Source: Isoptericola sp044389085
Lineage (GTDB): Bacteria > Actinomycetota > Actinomycetes > Actinomycetales > Cellulomonadaceae
DNA: 64,000 nt
NCBI RefSeq assembly: GCF_044389085.1
Contig: NZ_JBIRXP010000001.1
Coordinates: forward strand, 868,001 to 932,000
Direction of reading: 5' to 3'
Part shown: positions 8,296 through 16,337 of the stretch, one piece after another
Layout of the letters: every line of letters begins with the position of its first letter
Position numbering within the stretch: the stretch's first letter is position 1
Translations under genes and position numbers: made by a program
Notes under the pieces: generated by a model
Told to the model about the DNA's origin: nothing
The model's database searches: none
The model's input: only the letters and a program-made list of their open reading frames with translations

Positions 8296-9266
8296 GCGAT
8301 GTCCCTTTCCTGACGCTTGTTGATGGTCAGCTGGATGACACCGACGATCATCGTGATCGCCATGAGGACGAACGACAGCGAGGACGCGTACCCCTGCTTG
8401 AAGCTGGCGAAGCCCTCGGTGTAGACGCGGTAGACGATCGTCTCGGTGCTCCGCTCGGGCCCGCCGCCCGTCATGATGTAGATCTGGTCGAACGCCTGGA
8501 AGCCGAAGTTGGCAGCCAGGATGATGACGTAGGTCAGCGTCGGGCGCAGGCCCGGCAGCGTGACGTGCCAGAACCGGCCCCACGCCCCTGCGCCGTCCAG
8601 GTGGGCCGCCTCGTGCTGCTCCGCGGGGATGCCCTGGAGCCCGGCGATGAAGATGACCATGAAGTACCCGAAGGTCTTCCACACGGCCACGAAGATGACG
8701 GTCGGCATCGCCCAGGTCGTCGAGTTCAGGAGGTCCGGCATCGTCCTGCCGAACACCTGCTGGAACCAGTACGGCAGGAGGCCCGTGCTCGCGTCGAGCA
8801 GGAAGCTGAACGACAGCGCGGCCACCGCCATCGAGATGATGAACGGCAGGAACACCACGGTCCGGAAGAACCCGCGCATCACCAGGTCCTTGCGGTTCAG
8901 CAGGAGCGCCATCGCGATCGCCGTGGCGATCACCAGCGGCGTGAAGGCCACCGCGTACACCAGGGTGTTGACGATCGCGCCACGGGTGTCGGCGTCCGTG
9001 AAGATCCGGGCGTAGTTGTCGAGCCCGATGAACTCCGGCTGGTTGAGCCCGGTGGAGTCGGTGAACGAGATCCACAGCGCGTAGAACGTCGGGTAGAAAA
9101 CCCAGATCGCCAGGATCACCAGGGCCGGGAGCAGGAACGCGATCCCGGCGCGCATCCGCCTGCCCTGCGCCTTGGGTCTGCGTCGGGTCACCGGCGACGA
9201 GGACCGGGAGTCGTTCGCCCGGGTGATCGACCACCTGGACGACTTGTAGATCACTTCTTCGGACAC
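8292..9266 (-). CDS. carbohydrate ABC transporter permease, MalF type
   Basis: The 324-residue product is predicted from a GTG preceded at 10 nt by GAAGGAAGG. An in-frame ATG 25 codons upstream falls inside a large palindrome and lacks a ribosome binding site. A basic cytoplasmic N-terminus precedes about six membrane segments. The loop EQHEAAHLDGAGAWGRFWHVTLP is the EAA motif. It is the partner of the following permease, overlapping it by 4 bp. Confidence 0.93.
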   Translation of the reverse strand: MSEEVIYKSSRWSITRANDSRSSSPVTRRRPKAQGRRMRAGIAFLLPALVILAIWVFYPTFYALWISFTDSTGLNQPEFIGLDNYARIFTDADTRGAIVNTLVYAVAFTPLVIATAIAMALLLNRKDLVMRGFFRTVVFLPFIISMAVAALSFSFLLDASTGLLPYWFQQVFGRTMPDLLNSTTWAMPTVIFVAVWKTFGYFMVIFIAGLQGIPAEQHEAAHLDGAGAWGRFWHVTLPGLRPTLTYVIILAANFGFQAFDQIYIMTGGGPERSTETIVYRVYTEGFASFKQGYASSLSFVLMAITMIVGVIQLTINKRQERDIA

Positions 9267-9307
9267 TGCGACGACACCTTCCTTCGGGGAGGGTCCGGAC
9301 GGGTACC

Positions 9308-9343
9308 CGGTGGACCGGCCGGGCGCGCCCGGCCGGTCCACCG
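9308..9343 (-). repeat. 36-bp perfect palindrome between binding-protein and permease genes
   Basis: The two arms (GGTGGACCGGCCGGGCG plus one flanking pair) are exact complements with no spacer, giving an 18-bp GC stem. It starts 5 bp past the stop of the binding-protein gene on the transcribed strand. In sugar-importer operons such hairpins commonly protect the abundant binding-protein mRNA and reduce read-through into permease genes. That role is inferred here. Confidence 0.75.
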
Positions 9344-9348
9344 TCCCG

Positions 9349-10620
9349 TCACTCGTTGGAGAGGTAGCCGTCCACCTTCGCGGCGGTGCTGGTGAGCAGA
9401 TCCTGGACGTTCCCGCCCTTCGCGATCTGCGTCGTCATCGCGTCCGTCTCCTTGGTGATGTCCGTCACCGTGGTCGAGATGCCCGTGGCGTAGTAGAACG
9501 AGTGGCCCGAGGCCTTCGCCAGGTCGGCGATGATCGGGTACGCGAACTGGTCCTCGGGGATGTCGTTGCGGTTCGGCGGGTAGTAGGACTCCGTCCACAC
9601 GACCTGCTGCTCCTGCGAGTTCCAGAAGTCCTCGAAGCCGAACGAGCAGGCCATCTCCTCGTCGGTGTCGTTCATCGAGGTGGCGTACCAGTAGTTGTAG
9701 ACGCCGGCCACCCAGTCGCTCGGCCAGTGGAACATGCCGACGTCGATGCCGAACGAGTCGGCGGAGGTGATCTCCCACGGGCCGTTGTAGATCATCGCGG
9801 CACGGCCGGAGCCGAACAGCTCCATCGCGGCCGTGTTGTCCAGGCCGGTCGGGCTGACGCCGTCCTGCCAGACCTTCTGCCACTCGGTCATGGTCGCGAC
9901 GTTCTCGGGCGAGTCGATGTACTGCTTGCCGTCGGTGATGAAGTCGCCGCCGCCGGAGTGCAGCATCGTCGAGAGCATGCCGGCGTCCATGTCCTGCAGC
10001 GCCAGGCCGTACTGCTCGGGCGTCCCGTCGTCGTTCTCGTCGATCGTCAGCTTGTGCGCGACGTCGATCAGCTCCTCGACGGTGGTCGGGTAGTCGGCCT
10101 CGGTGAGGCCGGCCGCCTTCCACAGCTCCGGGTTGAAGTAGACCGCGAAGGGCGTGACGCCCATCGGCACGCCGTACGTCTCGCCGTCCCACGTGACCTG
10201 GCTGGCCATCGCGTCGTAGTACGCGGTCGAGCTGGGGTAGGTCTCGGTGTCGTCGTAGAACGCCTGCTGCGAGAGGAACGCGCCCTGGTCCGCGTAGCCG
10301 AGGCCGGTGTCGACGCCCTGCACGACGAGGTTGGGGCCGTTGCCGGCGCCGAGGCTCGTGAGGAGCTTCTCGGAGATCGAGGTCCAGGCGAGGGGCTCGG
10401 ACTTCACGACGCACTGGTCCTGCGACTCGTTGTACGCGGCGACGATCTTGTCCAGCACCTTGCCGTCGGCCTCGGTGTAGCCGTGCCACAGCAGGATGTC
10501 GGTGGGCCCGCCCGAGTCCGAGTCGCCGGAGCCCGAGCCGCCCGAGCAGGCGCTCAGTGACAGCGCGGCCGCGGCCGCGACCGCTCCGATGGCCATGAAC
10601 CTGCGTGAACGAAAGTACAT
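9349..10620 (-). CDS. extracellular sugar-binding lipoprotein of ABC importer
   Basis: The 423-residue protein starts at an ATG preceded by GAGGAGGATCAG and has a lipoprotein signal peptide ending in LSLSAC (Cys25), followed by a Gly/Ser/Asp linker. The rest is a family-1 solute-binding fold (ILLWHGYTEADGKVLDKIVAAYN near the start). It is the first gene of the hydrolase-transport operon and probably captures arabino-oligosaccharides. The substrate is inferred from the neighbouring hydrolases. Confidence 0.93.
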   Translation of the reverse strand: MYFRSRRFMAIGAVAAAAALSLSACSGGSGSGDSDSGGPTDILLWHGYTEADGKVLDKIVAAYNESQDQCVVKSEPLAWTSISEKLLTSLGAGNGPNLVVQGVDTGLGYADQGAFLSQQAFYDDTETYPSSTAYYDAMASQVTWDGETYGVPMGVTPFAVYFNPELWKAAGLTEADYPTTVEELIDVAHKLTIDENDDGTPEQYGLALQDMDAGMLSTMLHSGGGDFITDGKQYIDSPENVATMTEWQKVWQDGVSPTGLDNTAAMELFGSGRAAMIYNGPWEITSADSFGIDVGMFHWPSDWVAGVYNYWYATSMNDTDEEMACSFGFEDFWNSQEQQVVWTESYYPPNRNDIPEDQFAYPIIADLAKASGHSFYYATGISTTVTDITKETDAMTTQIAKGGNVQDLLTSTAAKVDGYLSNE

Positions 10621-10723
10621 CTGATCCTCCTCGATCAATGGGTCGATCGTCCCGGTTCCGTCTCTGTCGACGAGGCGCACTTCCGTGTGCGGTACGCCCG
10701 CCACCGTGCGGAACGCCTCGTCG

Positions 10724-10739
10724 CTTACAACGATGGAAG
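10724..10739. promoter_or_regulatory. LacI-type operator O1 at the arabinoside operon promoter
   Basis: CTTACAACGATGGAAG is an imperfect palindrome matching 14 of 16 positions of a second copy 166 bp upstream. It begins 2 bp downstream of the predicted -10 box, so a bound repressor would cover the transcription start. Confidence 0.72.
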
Positions 10740-10741
10740 GG

Positions 10742-10770
10742 AATGTAACGCAGGCCACATCCGGGGACAA
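10742..10770 (-). promoter_or_regulatory. promoter of the arabinoside transport/hydrolase operon
   Basis: On the minus strand TTGTCC (10,770-10,765) and TACATT (10,747-10,742) are separated by exactly 17 bp, a good primary sigma-factor promoter. Transcription would start near 10,735, giving a leader of about 115 nt before the binding-protein gene. Confidence 0.65.
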
Positions 10771-10888
10771 CGGGTGTGATCGAATCGTGATTCGCTCACC
10801 AAATAGTGCGACGACCTGCATCAATGCCGACGAACCGAGGCGCGCGCCGGCGGGTCGGGCCGACGACGATCCCTCGAAACGCACGCTG

Positions 10889-10906
10889 ACTTGCAACGAT
10901 GCAAGT
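10889..10906. promoter_or_regulatory. LacI-type operator O2, perfect 7-bp arms
   Basis: ACTTGCA-ACGA-TGCAAGT is a perfect inverted repeat sharing the CTTrCAACGATGsAAG core with the promoter-proximal copy. It lies upstream of the promoter, just past the 3' end of the lacI-type gene. A centre-to-centre distance of 166 bp would allow repression by DNA looping. Confidence 0.75.
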
Positions 10907-10991
10907 TCCGCGGCTCGTCGGGCCGGCCGTCAGCGGGACGAGGCCGGGGCCCGGCGGACGAATCCACGCCGGGCCCCTCCGTGGCGGAGTT

Positions 10992-12008
10992 TCACCCGAT
11001 GGTCGAGGTGCGAGCGACCACGTGCTGCTGTGTCAGCACCAGGCGCGGTGCGCCGTCGTACCCGCCGATCCGCTCCTTCAGCATGCGGACCGCGGTCTCG
11101 GCGATCTCCTCACGACCCGGGTCGATCGTCGACAGCGGGGGGAACATGTACTCCGACTCCTGCACGGCGTCGAACCCGATGACCGCGACCTCCTCGGGCA
11201 CCCGGACCCGGCGCTGGTGCAGCACGTGCAGCGCGCCGATCGCCATCGCGTCGTTGAACCCGAACACCGCGTCCAGGTGCACCCCCGAGTCGAACAGGGC
11301 GTTCATCGCGTCCGCGCCGGTCTTGAGGTGCCACGGCCCGGCCTCCGCCAGGAGCGCCGGGTCGAACGGCAGGCCCGCGTCCTGCAGCGCGAGCCGGTAG
11401 CCCTCCAGGCGCAGCGCCGCCGAGCCCACCACCTCGCCCGGATGGCTGCCGATCACCGCGATCCGCCGGCGCCCGAGCTCGATCAGGTGCCGGGTCGCCG
11501 TGCGCGCGCCCTCCACGTTGGACATGGTCACGTGGTCGTTGGGCCCGCCGAACATCCGCTCCCCCAGGAGCACGAGCGGATAGTTGACGTCCAGGTGCTC
11601 GATGTCTTCCTGTCCCAGCGCGAGCGGCGAGTACATCAGCCCGTCCGTGACCAGGCGCAGCTCCGACCCGAGCACCGCCAGCTCCCTCTCCCGCTCGGCG
11701 CCGGTCTGCTCGATGAGCACGCTCATGCCGTGGGCGTCGGCGGCCTTCATCACCGAGTCCGCGAGCTCCGCGAAGTACGGCACGTTGAGCTCCGGCACCG
11801 CCAGGCCCACCATGCCCGTGCGGCCGCGCCGCAGGTTCCGGGCGGTGATGTTCACCTGGTACCCGAGCTCCGCGATGGCCGCCTCGACGCGAGCACGCGT
11901 CTCCTGCCGGACCATGGGGAAGTCATTGATCACGTTGGAGACCGTCTTGATGGACACTCCAGCGCGCCCGGCCACGTCCCGCATCGTCGCGGCAGACCTG
12001 GTCACCAC
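10992..12008 (-). CDS. LacI-family transcriptional regulator of the arabinoside locus
   Basis: This 338-residue regulator has the N-terminal LacI helix-turn-helix and hinge (MRDVAGRAGVSIKTVSNVIN, then ARNLRRGRTGMVGLAVP), followed by a periplasmic-binding-protein-like effector domain. It starts at one of two adjacent GTG codons behind AGGAGGG. It lies directly upstream of the binding-protein operon on the same strand. Two matching LacI-like operators lie in the 371-bp gap between them, so it probably represses the operon until an arabinose-containing sugar binds. Confidence 0.93.
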   Translation of the reverse strand: MVTRSAATMRDVAGRAGVSIKTVSNVINDFPMVRQETRARVEAAIAELGYQVNITARNLRRGRTGMVGLAVPELNVPYFAELADSVMKAADAHGMSVLIEQTGAERERELAVLGSELRLVTDGLMYSPLALGQEDIEHLDVNYPLVLLGERMFGGPNDHVTMSNVEGARTATRHLIELGRRRIAVIGSHPGEVVGSAALRLEGYRLALQDAGLPFDPALLAEAGPWHLKTGADAMNALFDSGVHLDAVFGFNDAMAIGALHVLHQRRVRVPEEVAVIGFDAVQESEYMFPPLSTIDPGREEIAETAVRMLKERIGGYDGAPRLVLTQQHVVARTSTIG

Positions 12009-12145
12009 CCCGCGCCCTCCTGAGCTGATCGACTACCTGAGGTCAAGATTCTGCCGCATCCTCGCTGAACACGTCGACGGGGTGCCGGCCCCGGCGGTCA
12101 CGAGGGCGGGCACGCCGTGTCGGTCGGCTCCGGCACAGTAGGGAG

Positions 12146-13570
12146 GTGATCCCCGACCGCGTGCTGCACGCTCCGGTGCTGCGTGCCCGTCCGACGGTCG
12201 CGCACCTGGACGCGGACGCGTTCTTCGCGGCCGTCGAGCAGCACCAACGACCGTCGTTGCGCGGGAGACCCGTGCTGGTCGGCGGCGTCGGGCCGCGCAG
12301 CGTCGTGGCCACCGCGTCGTACGAGGCCCGGCAGTACGGCGCGCGCTCCGCGATGCCGATGGAGCAGGCACGACGGCTGTGCCCGGCCTCGACGATCGTC
12401 GTCGTGCCGCGGTTCGCCGCGTACGCGGCCTACTCGGACCGGATCATGACCGCGCTGCGCGAGCTCACCGACCTCGTCGAGCCCGTGAGCATCGACGAGG
12501 CCTTCGCCGACCTCACCGCCGCCACCCGGCCGCTGACCGACCTCGACGAGCTCGCGCGCACGATCCGCGAGCGGGCCCGCGAGCTCAGCGGCCTGCCGGT
12601 CTCGATCGGCCTCGGTCGCTCCAAGCTCGTCGCCAAGCTCGCCTCCGAGGCCGCGAAGCCCGGCGGGGTCCGGGTCGTCGACGCCGAGGAGGAGGACGCG
12701 TTCCTGCTCGACCTGCCCGTGCGCGCCCTGTGGGGCGTGGGCCCGGTCTCCGCGGCGCGCCTGGACGGCCTCGGGGTCCGCACGGTCGCCGACCTGCGCC
12801 GCCAGCCGCTCGACACGCTGCGCCTGATCGCCGGCGAGGCCGGCGGGACCAACCTGTTCCGCATCGCGCGCGGCTGGGACGACCGCCCCGTCACCACCGT
12901 GCGCGAGCGCAAGTCCGCCGGCGCGGAGCACACCTTCGACACCGACCTGCACGGCCACGCCGCGATCGCCGCGGCCCTCGACCCCGTCGTCGACGCCGCG
13001 CTCGCGCGCCTCGACCGGCACGCCGCAGCGGCGCGCACCGTCGTCGTCAAGGTACGGCTCGCCTCGTTCACGACCCTGACCCGCTCGGTCACCCTGTCCC
13101 GCCCCACCACCGACGAGGCCGCCCTGCGCGACGCAGCCCACCGAGCGCTGCGGCTCGCCGACGTCACCGAGCCGGTCCGCCTCCTCGGCGTCGCGTTCCA
13201 CGGGCTGTCCGAGCACGCGCAGCTCATGCTGCCGCTCGGCCCGGACCTTCCGGAGGTGGCGGAGAGCCCCGGCCAAGCCGACGACCCGGACGGCGGCGAG
13301 GCCGTGGCCGCGCCGCCACCGGTGACCGGCCCCGTCCGGGCGACGGCCGCCACCGTCGTCCCGGGCCTCGACGTCGAGACCGCCGGCGACGGACGCGGAT
13401 GGGTCGTGCGCGTCGGCGACGACGGCCGCATCGCGGTGCGCTTCGAGACCGCCCGGACCGGCCCTGGCTATCAGCGCTGGATCGACCCGGACTCCGAGGC
13501 CGTCACCCTCGTCGAACCGCTCGGCCCGGACGGTGAACCGCTGAGCACGACGGTGGACGGCGACCCCTGA
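12146..13570 (+). CDS. dinB: DNA polymerase IV (Y-family translesion polymerase)
   Basis: The reading frame encodes up to 474 residues, with Y-family catalytic motifs HLDADAFF (Asp22) and SIDEAF (Asp117, Glu118), then thumb and little-finger domains. A C-terminal extension of roughly 100 residues (GWVVRVGDDGRIAVRF) follows, which I recall from actinobacterial DinB proteins. The first GTG directly abuts GGGAGG, too close for initiation, so the GTG at 12,161 is a likelier start. The enzyme bypasses damaged template bases. It is divergent from the lacI-type gene, with a 137-bp gap in which I see no clear promoter or LexA box. Confidence 0.92.
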   Translation: MIPDRVLHAPVLRARPTVAHLDADAFFAAVEQHQRPSLRGRPVLVGGVGPRSVVATASYEARQYGARSAMPMEQARRLCPASTIVVVPRFAAYAAYSDRIMTALRELTDLVEPVSIDEAFADLTAATRPLTDLDELARTIRERARELSGLPVSIGLGRSKLVAKLASEAAKPGGVRVVDAEEEDAFLLDLPVRALWGVGPVSAARLDGLGVRTVADLRRQPLDTLRLIAGEAGGTNLFRIARGWDDRPVTTVRERKSAGAEHTFDTDLHGHAAIAAALDPVVDAALARLDRHAAAARTVVVKVRLASFTTLTRSVTLSRPTTDEAALRDAAHRALRLADVTEPVRLLGVAFHGLSEHAQLMLPLGPDLPEVAESPGQADDPDGGEAVAAPPPVTGPVRATAATVVPGLDVETAGDGRGWVVRVGDDGRIAVRFETARTGPGYQRWIDPDSEAVTLVEPLGPDGEPLSTTVDGDP

Positions 13571-13640
13571 CCGGCAGCGTGACGCGCCACGCCGCGATCG
13601 GCGGCGCCACGCACCGTGCGGCAGCCCTCCCTGCCACGGC

Positions 13641-14588
13641 TCACGCGCGGACGAGCTCGGTGCCGTCGGTCGGGTGCGCGGCCATGGCGACGCTGCGGAT
13701 CGTCGGGTCGTCGTAGGTGTTCCAGTAGTAGGTCGCCGTCCTGGACGAGAAGAGACCGGTGTACACGGTGATCTCGAACTCCCCCGACCCCATGGCCGCA
13801 CAGCCGTCCACCATCGCGACCTGCTGCAGCGTGTGGAAGGCCCGGCTGACGTTCTCCTCCTCGCTCCCCTTCACGGGGTAGTGGGCGTTCACGTAGGCCG
13901 CACGCACGAACCGGGACGGGGAGTAGTAGTCGCCGGGGATCCCGCGCATGTGCGACCCCGGGCCGAACGGGCCGAGCCGTGCACGGCCCAGGGTGGCCTC
14001 CGGGGGGAACTCCGGCGAGGTGTTGAGGTAGTTGCGCAGGTTCTCGTGGTGCCAGGCGAAGCCGGGCTGGTTCGTCAGGACGTCGACGTCGTCGTCGAAG
14101 ACGTGCATGCCGTCGCCCGTGTGCTCCACCACGACGGCGCGCGTACGGTCGGCGATGATCCAGTGCAGCAGCGAGCTCGGGTACGTGTCGTTGATCGGCC
14201 GGTCGACGACGACCACGTCGCGCAGCGCGGCCTCGACCTCGTCCACGCCCGCGAACTGCGAGCACACCCACAGCGGGAACTCGAACGCCGCCACGTTGAC
14301 GGCACCGTCGACGGGCCCGGGGGCGTACTCCGCATACCCCGGGAAGTTCAGCCCGGCGACCGCCAGCCCGGCGTCGTTCCCGCAGTCGAAGTAGAGCGGC
14401 GTCGCCTCCTGGACGATGCCCATGCCGATGGTCGCGTGCTTGATGTCGGGGACGGCGCCGAACGGCGAGCTCGGCGCGAATCCCGTCGGGGTGATCACCA
14501 CCTGCTGGCCGTACCCGCTCGTCCAGTCGAGGTTTCGCGCCAGGTAGACGCTGCCCTCCCCGTCAGTGAACCGGATTCCCGTGCACAT
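13641..14588 (-). CDS. choloylglycine hydrolase / penicillin V acylase family Ntn amidase
   Basis: The start is chosen at the ATG that makes Cys the second residue (MCTGIRF), because these Ntn hydrolases use the exposed Cys2 as nucleophile. A GGGAG motif precedes it. Arg18 and Asp21 in ARNLDW match the canonical Arg18/Asp21, and GNDAGLAVAGLNFPG supplies the usual Asn region. The length of 315 residues fits the family. Known members cleave bile salts, penicillin V or N-acyl homoserine lactones, and the substrate here is unknown. It is convergent with dinB. Confidence 0.9.
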   Translation of the reverse strand: MCTGIRFTDGEGSVYLARNLDWTSGYGQQVVITPTGFAPSSPFGAVPDIKHATIGMGIVQEATPLYFDCGNDAGLAVAGLNFPGYAEYAPGPVDGAVNVAAFEFPLWVCSQFAGVDEVEAALRDVVVVDRPINDTYPSSLLHWIIADRTRAVVVEHTGDGMHVFDDDVDVLTNQPGFAWHHENLRNYLNTSPEFPPEATLGRARLGPFGPGSHMRGIPGDYYSPSRFVRAAYVNAHYPVKGSEEENVSRAFHTLQQVAMVDGCAAMGSGEFEITVYTGLFSSRTATYYWNTYDDPTIRSVAMAAHPTDGTELVRA

Positions 14589-14741
14589 CGAGGATCTCCC
14601 GCCGCCGTCGGCTCGTCCGGGACCCGTACCGCGTGCCGTGCCCGCACCTGGCAGCGCTCGCGTCCCGCTCGCGGCCATCGTCACCCGTCACTGGCGTCGT
14701 CGCGAGCGCACCCTGCACCGAGCGGCGCACGTCCGACGGAG

Positions 14742-14786
14742 ACGACGAGAGGCTCGGACCGTCTCGCGGTCCGAGCCTCTCGTCGT
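14742..14786 (-). terminator. 19-bp hairpin, probably the original tRNA-Pro terminator
   Basis: Two perfectly complementary 19-nt arms (starting ACGACGAGAGGCTCGGACC) flank a 7-nt loop. The hairpin lies just downstream of the displaced tRNA-Pro 3' fragment on the minus strand. Before the element inserted it would have followed the intact tRNA, so it is probably the ancestral terminator. Confidence 0.7.
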
Positions 14787-14792
14787 GTGCTG

Positions 14793-14835
14793 GTCGGGCT
14801 GACAGGATTTGAACCTGCGACCCCTTGACCCCCAG
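14793..14835 (-). repeat. distal attachment site: 43-bp copy of tRNA-Pro 3' part
   Basis: This copy runs from the anticodon loop to one base past the discriminator of tRNA-Pro and is identical over 43 bp to 23,981-24,023. Outside these limits the sequences differ. It is the displaced 3' part of the original tRNA gene and not a functional tRNA. Confidence 0.95.
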
Positions 14836-14952
14836 GTATTCCGAGCACGAATCGCGACGACGCCGAACGCAACGCAATATTGGGCCTGACCTGCACTAAC
14901 GAACACCCGAGGAAGGATCGCGAAATCCCGCGAAAGCGCGCGCACGGGGCCG

Positions 14953-14975
14953 CGTGGCTGTCCACGTGGCTGTCC
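14953..14975. repeat. putative integrase arm-type sites, distal end
   Basis: CGTGGCTGTCC occurs twice in direct orientation with a 12-bp period, 118 bp inside the distal 43-bp repeat. The same pair with the same period occurs near the other end. Paired direct repeats flanking a core are typical arm-type sites of lambda-like integrases. Confidence 0.7.
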
Positions 14976-14989
14976 AATGACCACAACGA

Positions 14990-15592
14990 CTAGCGGAAAT
15001 CGGCCAAGGGCAGGTCCACGTACCGCTCCACGATCAACGGGCGCTTCAGCCGGTTCTTGAACACCACCCGCGCCAGCACCAACAGGGGGCCGTGCGCGCT
15101 CGTTTCGTAGCGGAAGCCATCCCGAGGGCTCTGTGTCTTCACCGGACCTTCCGTGAACTGGCGGCCGAACGAGTATTCGACCTCCTTGACCGTGCCGGCG
15201 CTGAGCGGGCCGTCCTTGTGCTGGACCAATTGGACGCTGACCGTCCACCACTGTCGCCCGTCGTCGCTCCCGCCGGGCACCTGCGCGGGGGTGGCGGTGT
15301 GAGTGAGGAAGACCCCCTCCCGTCGGCGGTACTCGTTGTCGCGCAGCAGGTGCCACTGGTCGGTATCCCAGGCTCGCTCGTCCAGCCGCCTGAGCCGCCG
15401 ATCGTCGTGGACGACGAACACGAACCCCGCGACCGTCACGGCGCCCGCCAGCACCCAGGCGGCGGGCGGTGCCCCGTCCCTCGCGATGAGTAGGGCGAGC
15501 AGTCCGCTGACTCCGCCGGCGGCGAGCCACTCTGCGACCCGGCGCGGGAAGGAATGGGAGGTCGGGTCGAACGGGCTGGGGTAGCGGTCCAT
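14990..15592 (-). CDS. unknown two-TM membrane protein with soluble C-terminal domain
   Basis: I do not recognise this 200-residue protein. Two hydrophobic segments (about residues 19-37 and 43-61) are separated by a short turn. A soluble domain of about 135 residues follows, rich in charged and aromatic residues (QWWTVSVQLVQHK, EYSFGRQFTEG). It is the outermost gene of the element on the distal side, the position where satellites and prophages often carry accessory cargo. A role in superinfection exclusion or defence is possible but unsupported by any motif. Confidence 0.7.
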   Translation of the reverse strand: MDRYPSPFDPTSHSFPRRVAEWLAAGGVSGLLALLIARDGAPPAAWVLAGAVTVAGFVFVVHDDRRLRRLDERAWDTDQWHLLRDNEYRRREGVFLTHTATPAQVPGGSDDGRQWWTVSVQLVQHKDGPLSAGTVKEVEYSFGRQFTEGPVKTQSPRDGFRYETSAHGPLLVLARVVFKNRLKRPLIVERYVDLPLADFR

Positions 15593-15837
15593 CGTCGGAT
15601 GCTAGGAGGGCCGTGCCCTTCCGGCCCGAGGTAGACCGGACATTCACCCCGCGCCGGCCCCGATCCGTGGCCATCGGCCCGCCCTGGCTTGCCTCGTCAG
15701 GCATCGGCCCAAGTCCTTGACCATTTGATTACTTGCGGACAGAAAACCACTGGCTCGGGGCTGCCCGGCCCCCCTCGCTCAAAAAACCACCCGGTGGCAC
15801 CGGCGACGCGGCGCACGCGACGCGCCAGCATGGAGCG
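15593..15837. other. 245-bp gap between divergent cargo genes
   Basis: This gap separates the minus-strand membrane-protein gene from the plus-strand 97-residue gene and must hold promoters for one or both. A TTGACC at 15,717-15,722 could be a rightward -35 box, but no convincing -10 box lies at the right distance. A short A-run lies near 15,780. Nothing else is recognisable. Confidence 0.4.
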
Positions 15838-16131
15838 ATGGAACCTAGAGACATTGACGCCCTGCCCGATTTCGTACGCGCCAACCTGGACGCGCTCCCC
15901 GACCCCGAGGCGGCGCGGCTGGTGCTGACGGCCTACGAGGACGACCTGGCCGACTTCCGCGAGCACCCGCACTACGGCAACGCACTCGTGCCAGAGGCGC
16001 CCGTCCCGGACGGCCCTCCGACCCTTGAGCGCATCTCGGGGCGCCTTGATGGGCTGTTCTTCGCGTTGAAGGCGCTGGCCGCCCCGTTGGCTGGGCGGCC
16101 GGGCTACAACGCCGAGTGGCAGGTTGCCTGA
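15838..16131 (+). CDS. unknown 97-residue acidic protein
   Basis: The product begins MEPRDIDALPDFVRANLDALPDPEAARL and looks mainly alpha-helical and acidic in its first half. I know no matching family. A weak GGAG lies only 3 nt before the ATG. It is one of three genes of the element on the plus strand, isolated between the membrane-protein gene and a G-rich spacer, so it probably has its own promoter. High-GC coding statistics and the lack of a plausible alternative frame support it, but not strongly. Confidence 0.55.
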   Translation: MEPRDIDALPDFVRANLDALPDPEAARLVLTAYEDDLADFREHPHYGNALVPEAPVPDGPPTLERISGRLDGLFFALKALAAPLAGRPGYNAEWQVA

Positions 16132-16337
16132 CCGGGTGTAGGTGACCGGGGTGTTCCCGTGTGTACGGGGTGCGTCCAACCGGGGGCGCCGCTGCTGAGG
16201 CAGGGGGTGGTCATCGCAGCAGGGGGGTGGGGTGCCTGCCGAGGGGGTGGGGTGTGGCACGACGCCCCCGGCCGGGCCGCCGCCCCCGCTATGGGATGGA
16301 TGTGCTCCGGCCAGGGGCGCCGTGGTCTAAGGGGTGG
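16132..16337 (+). other. G-rich spacer with quadruplex-forming potential
   Basis: No gene is seen here. The plus strand is rich in G-runs. The 12-mer GGGGGTGGGGTG occurs twice, about 20 bp apart, around 16,223-16,254, giving runs of G6, G4, G5 and G4. It lies downstream of both the plus-strand 97-residue gene and the minus-strand prohead protease gene. It may be a terminator region or a structured DNA signal. Confidence 0.5.

Noticed and set aside
12146..12148. First GTG as dinB start
   Set aside because: It overlaps the end of the GGGAGG motif, leaving no spacing for initiation. A later GTG is more likely, though the frame limit is kept in the entry.
13614..13639. Terminator between dinB and the amidase gene
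   Set aside because: The CCGTG-GGCAG/CTGCC-CACGG pairing needs a bulge and overlapping bases, too weak to list as a feature.
14793..14835. A second tRNA gene
   Set aside because: Only the 3' part from the anticodon loop is present. The 5' half is missing, so it is the displaced attachment-site copy.
14990..16337. A capsid or terminase gene next to the prohead protease
   Set aside because: I read all frames in this stretch. Only the two-TM protein and the 97-residue protein look coding, and neither resembles a capsid or terminase.
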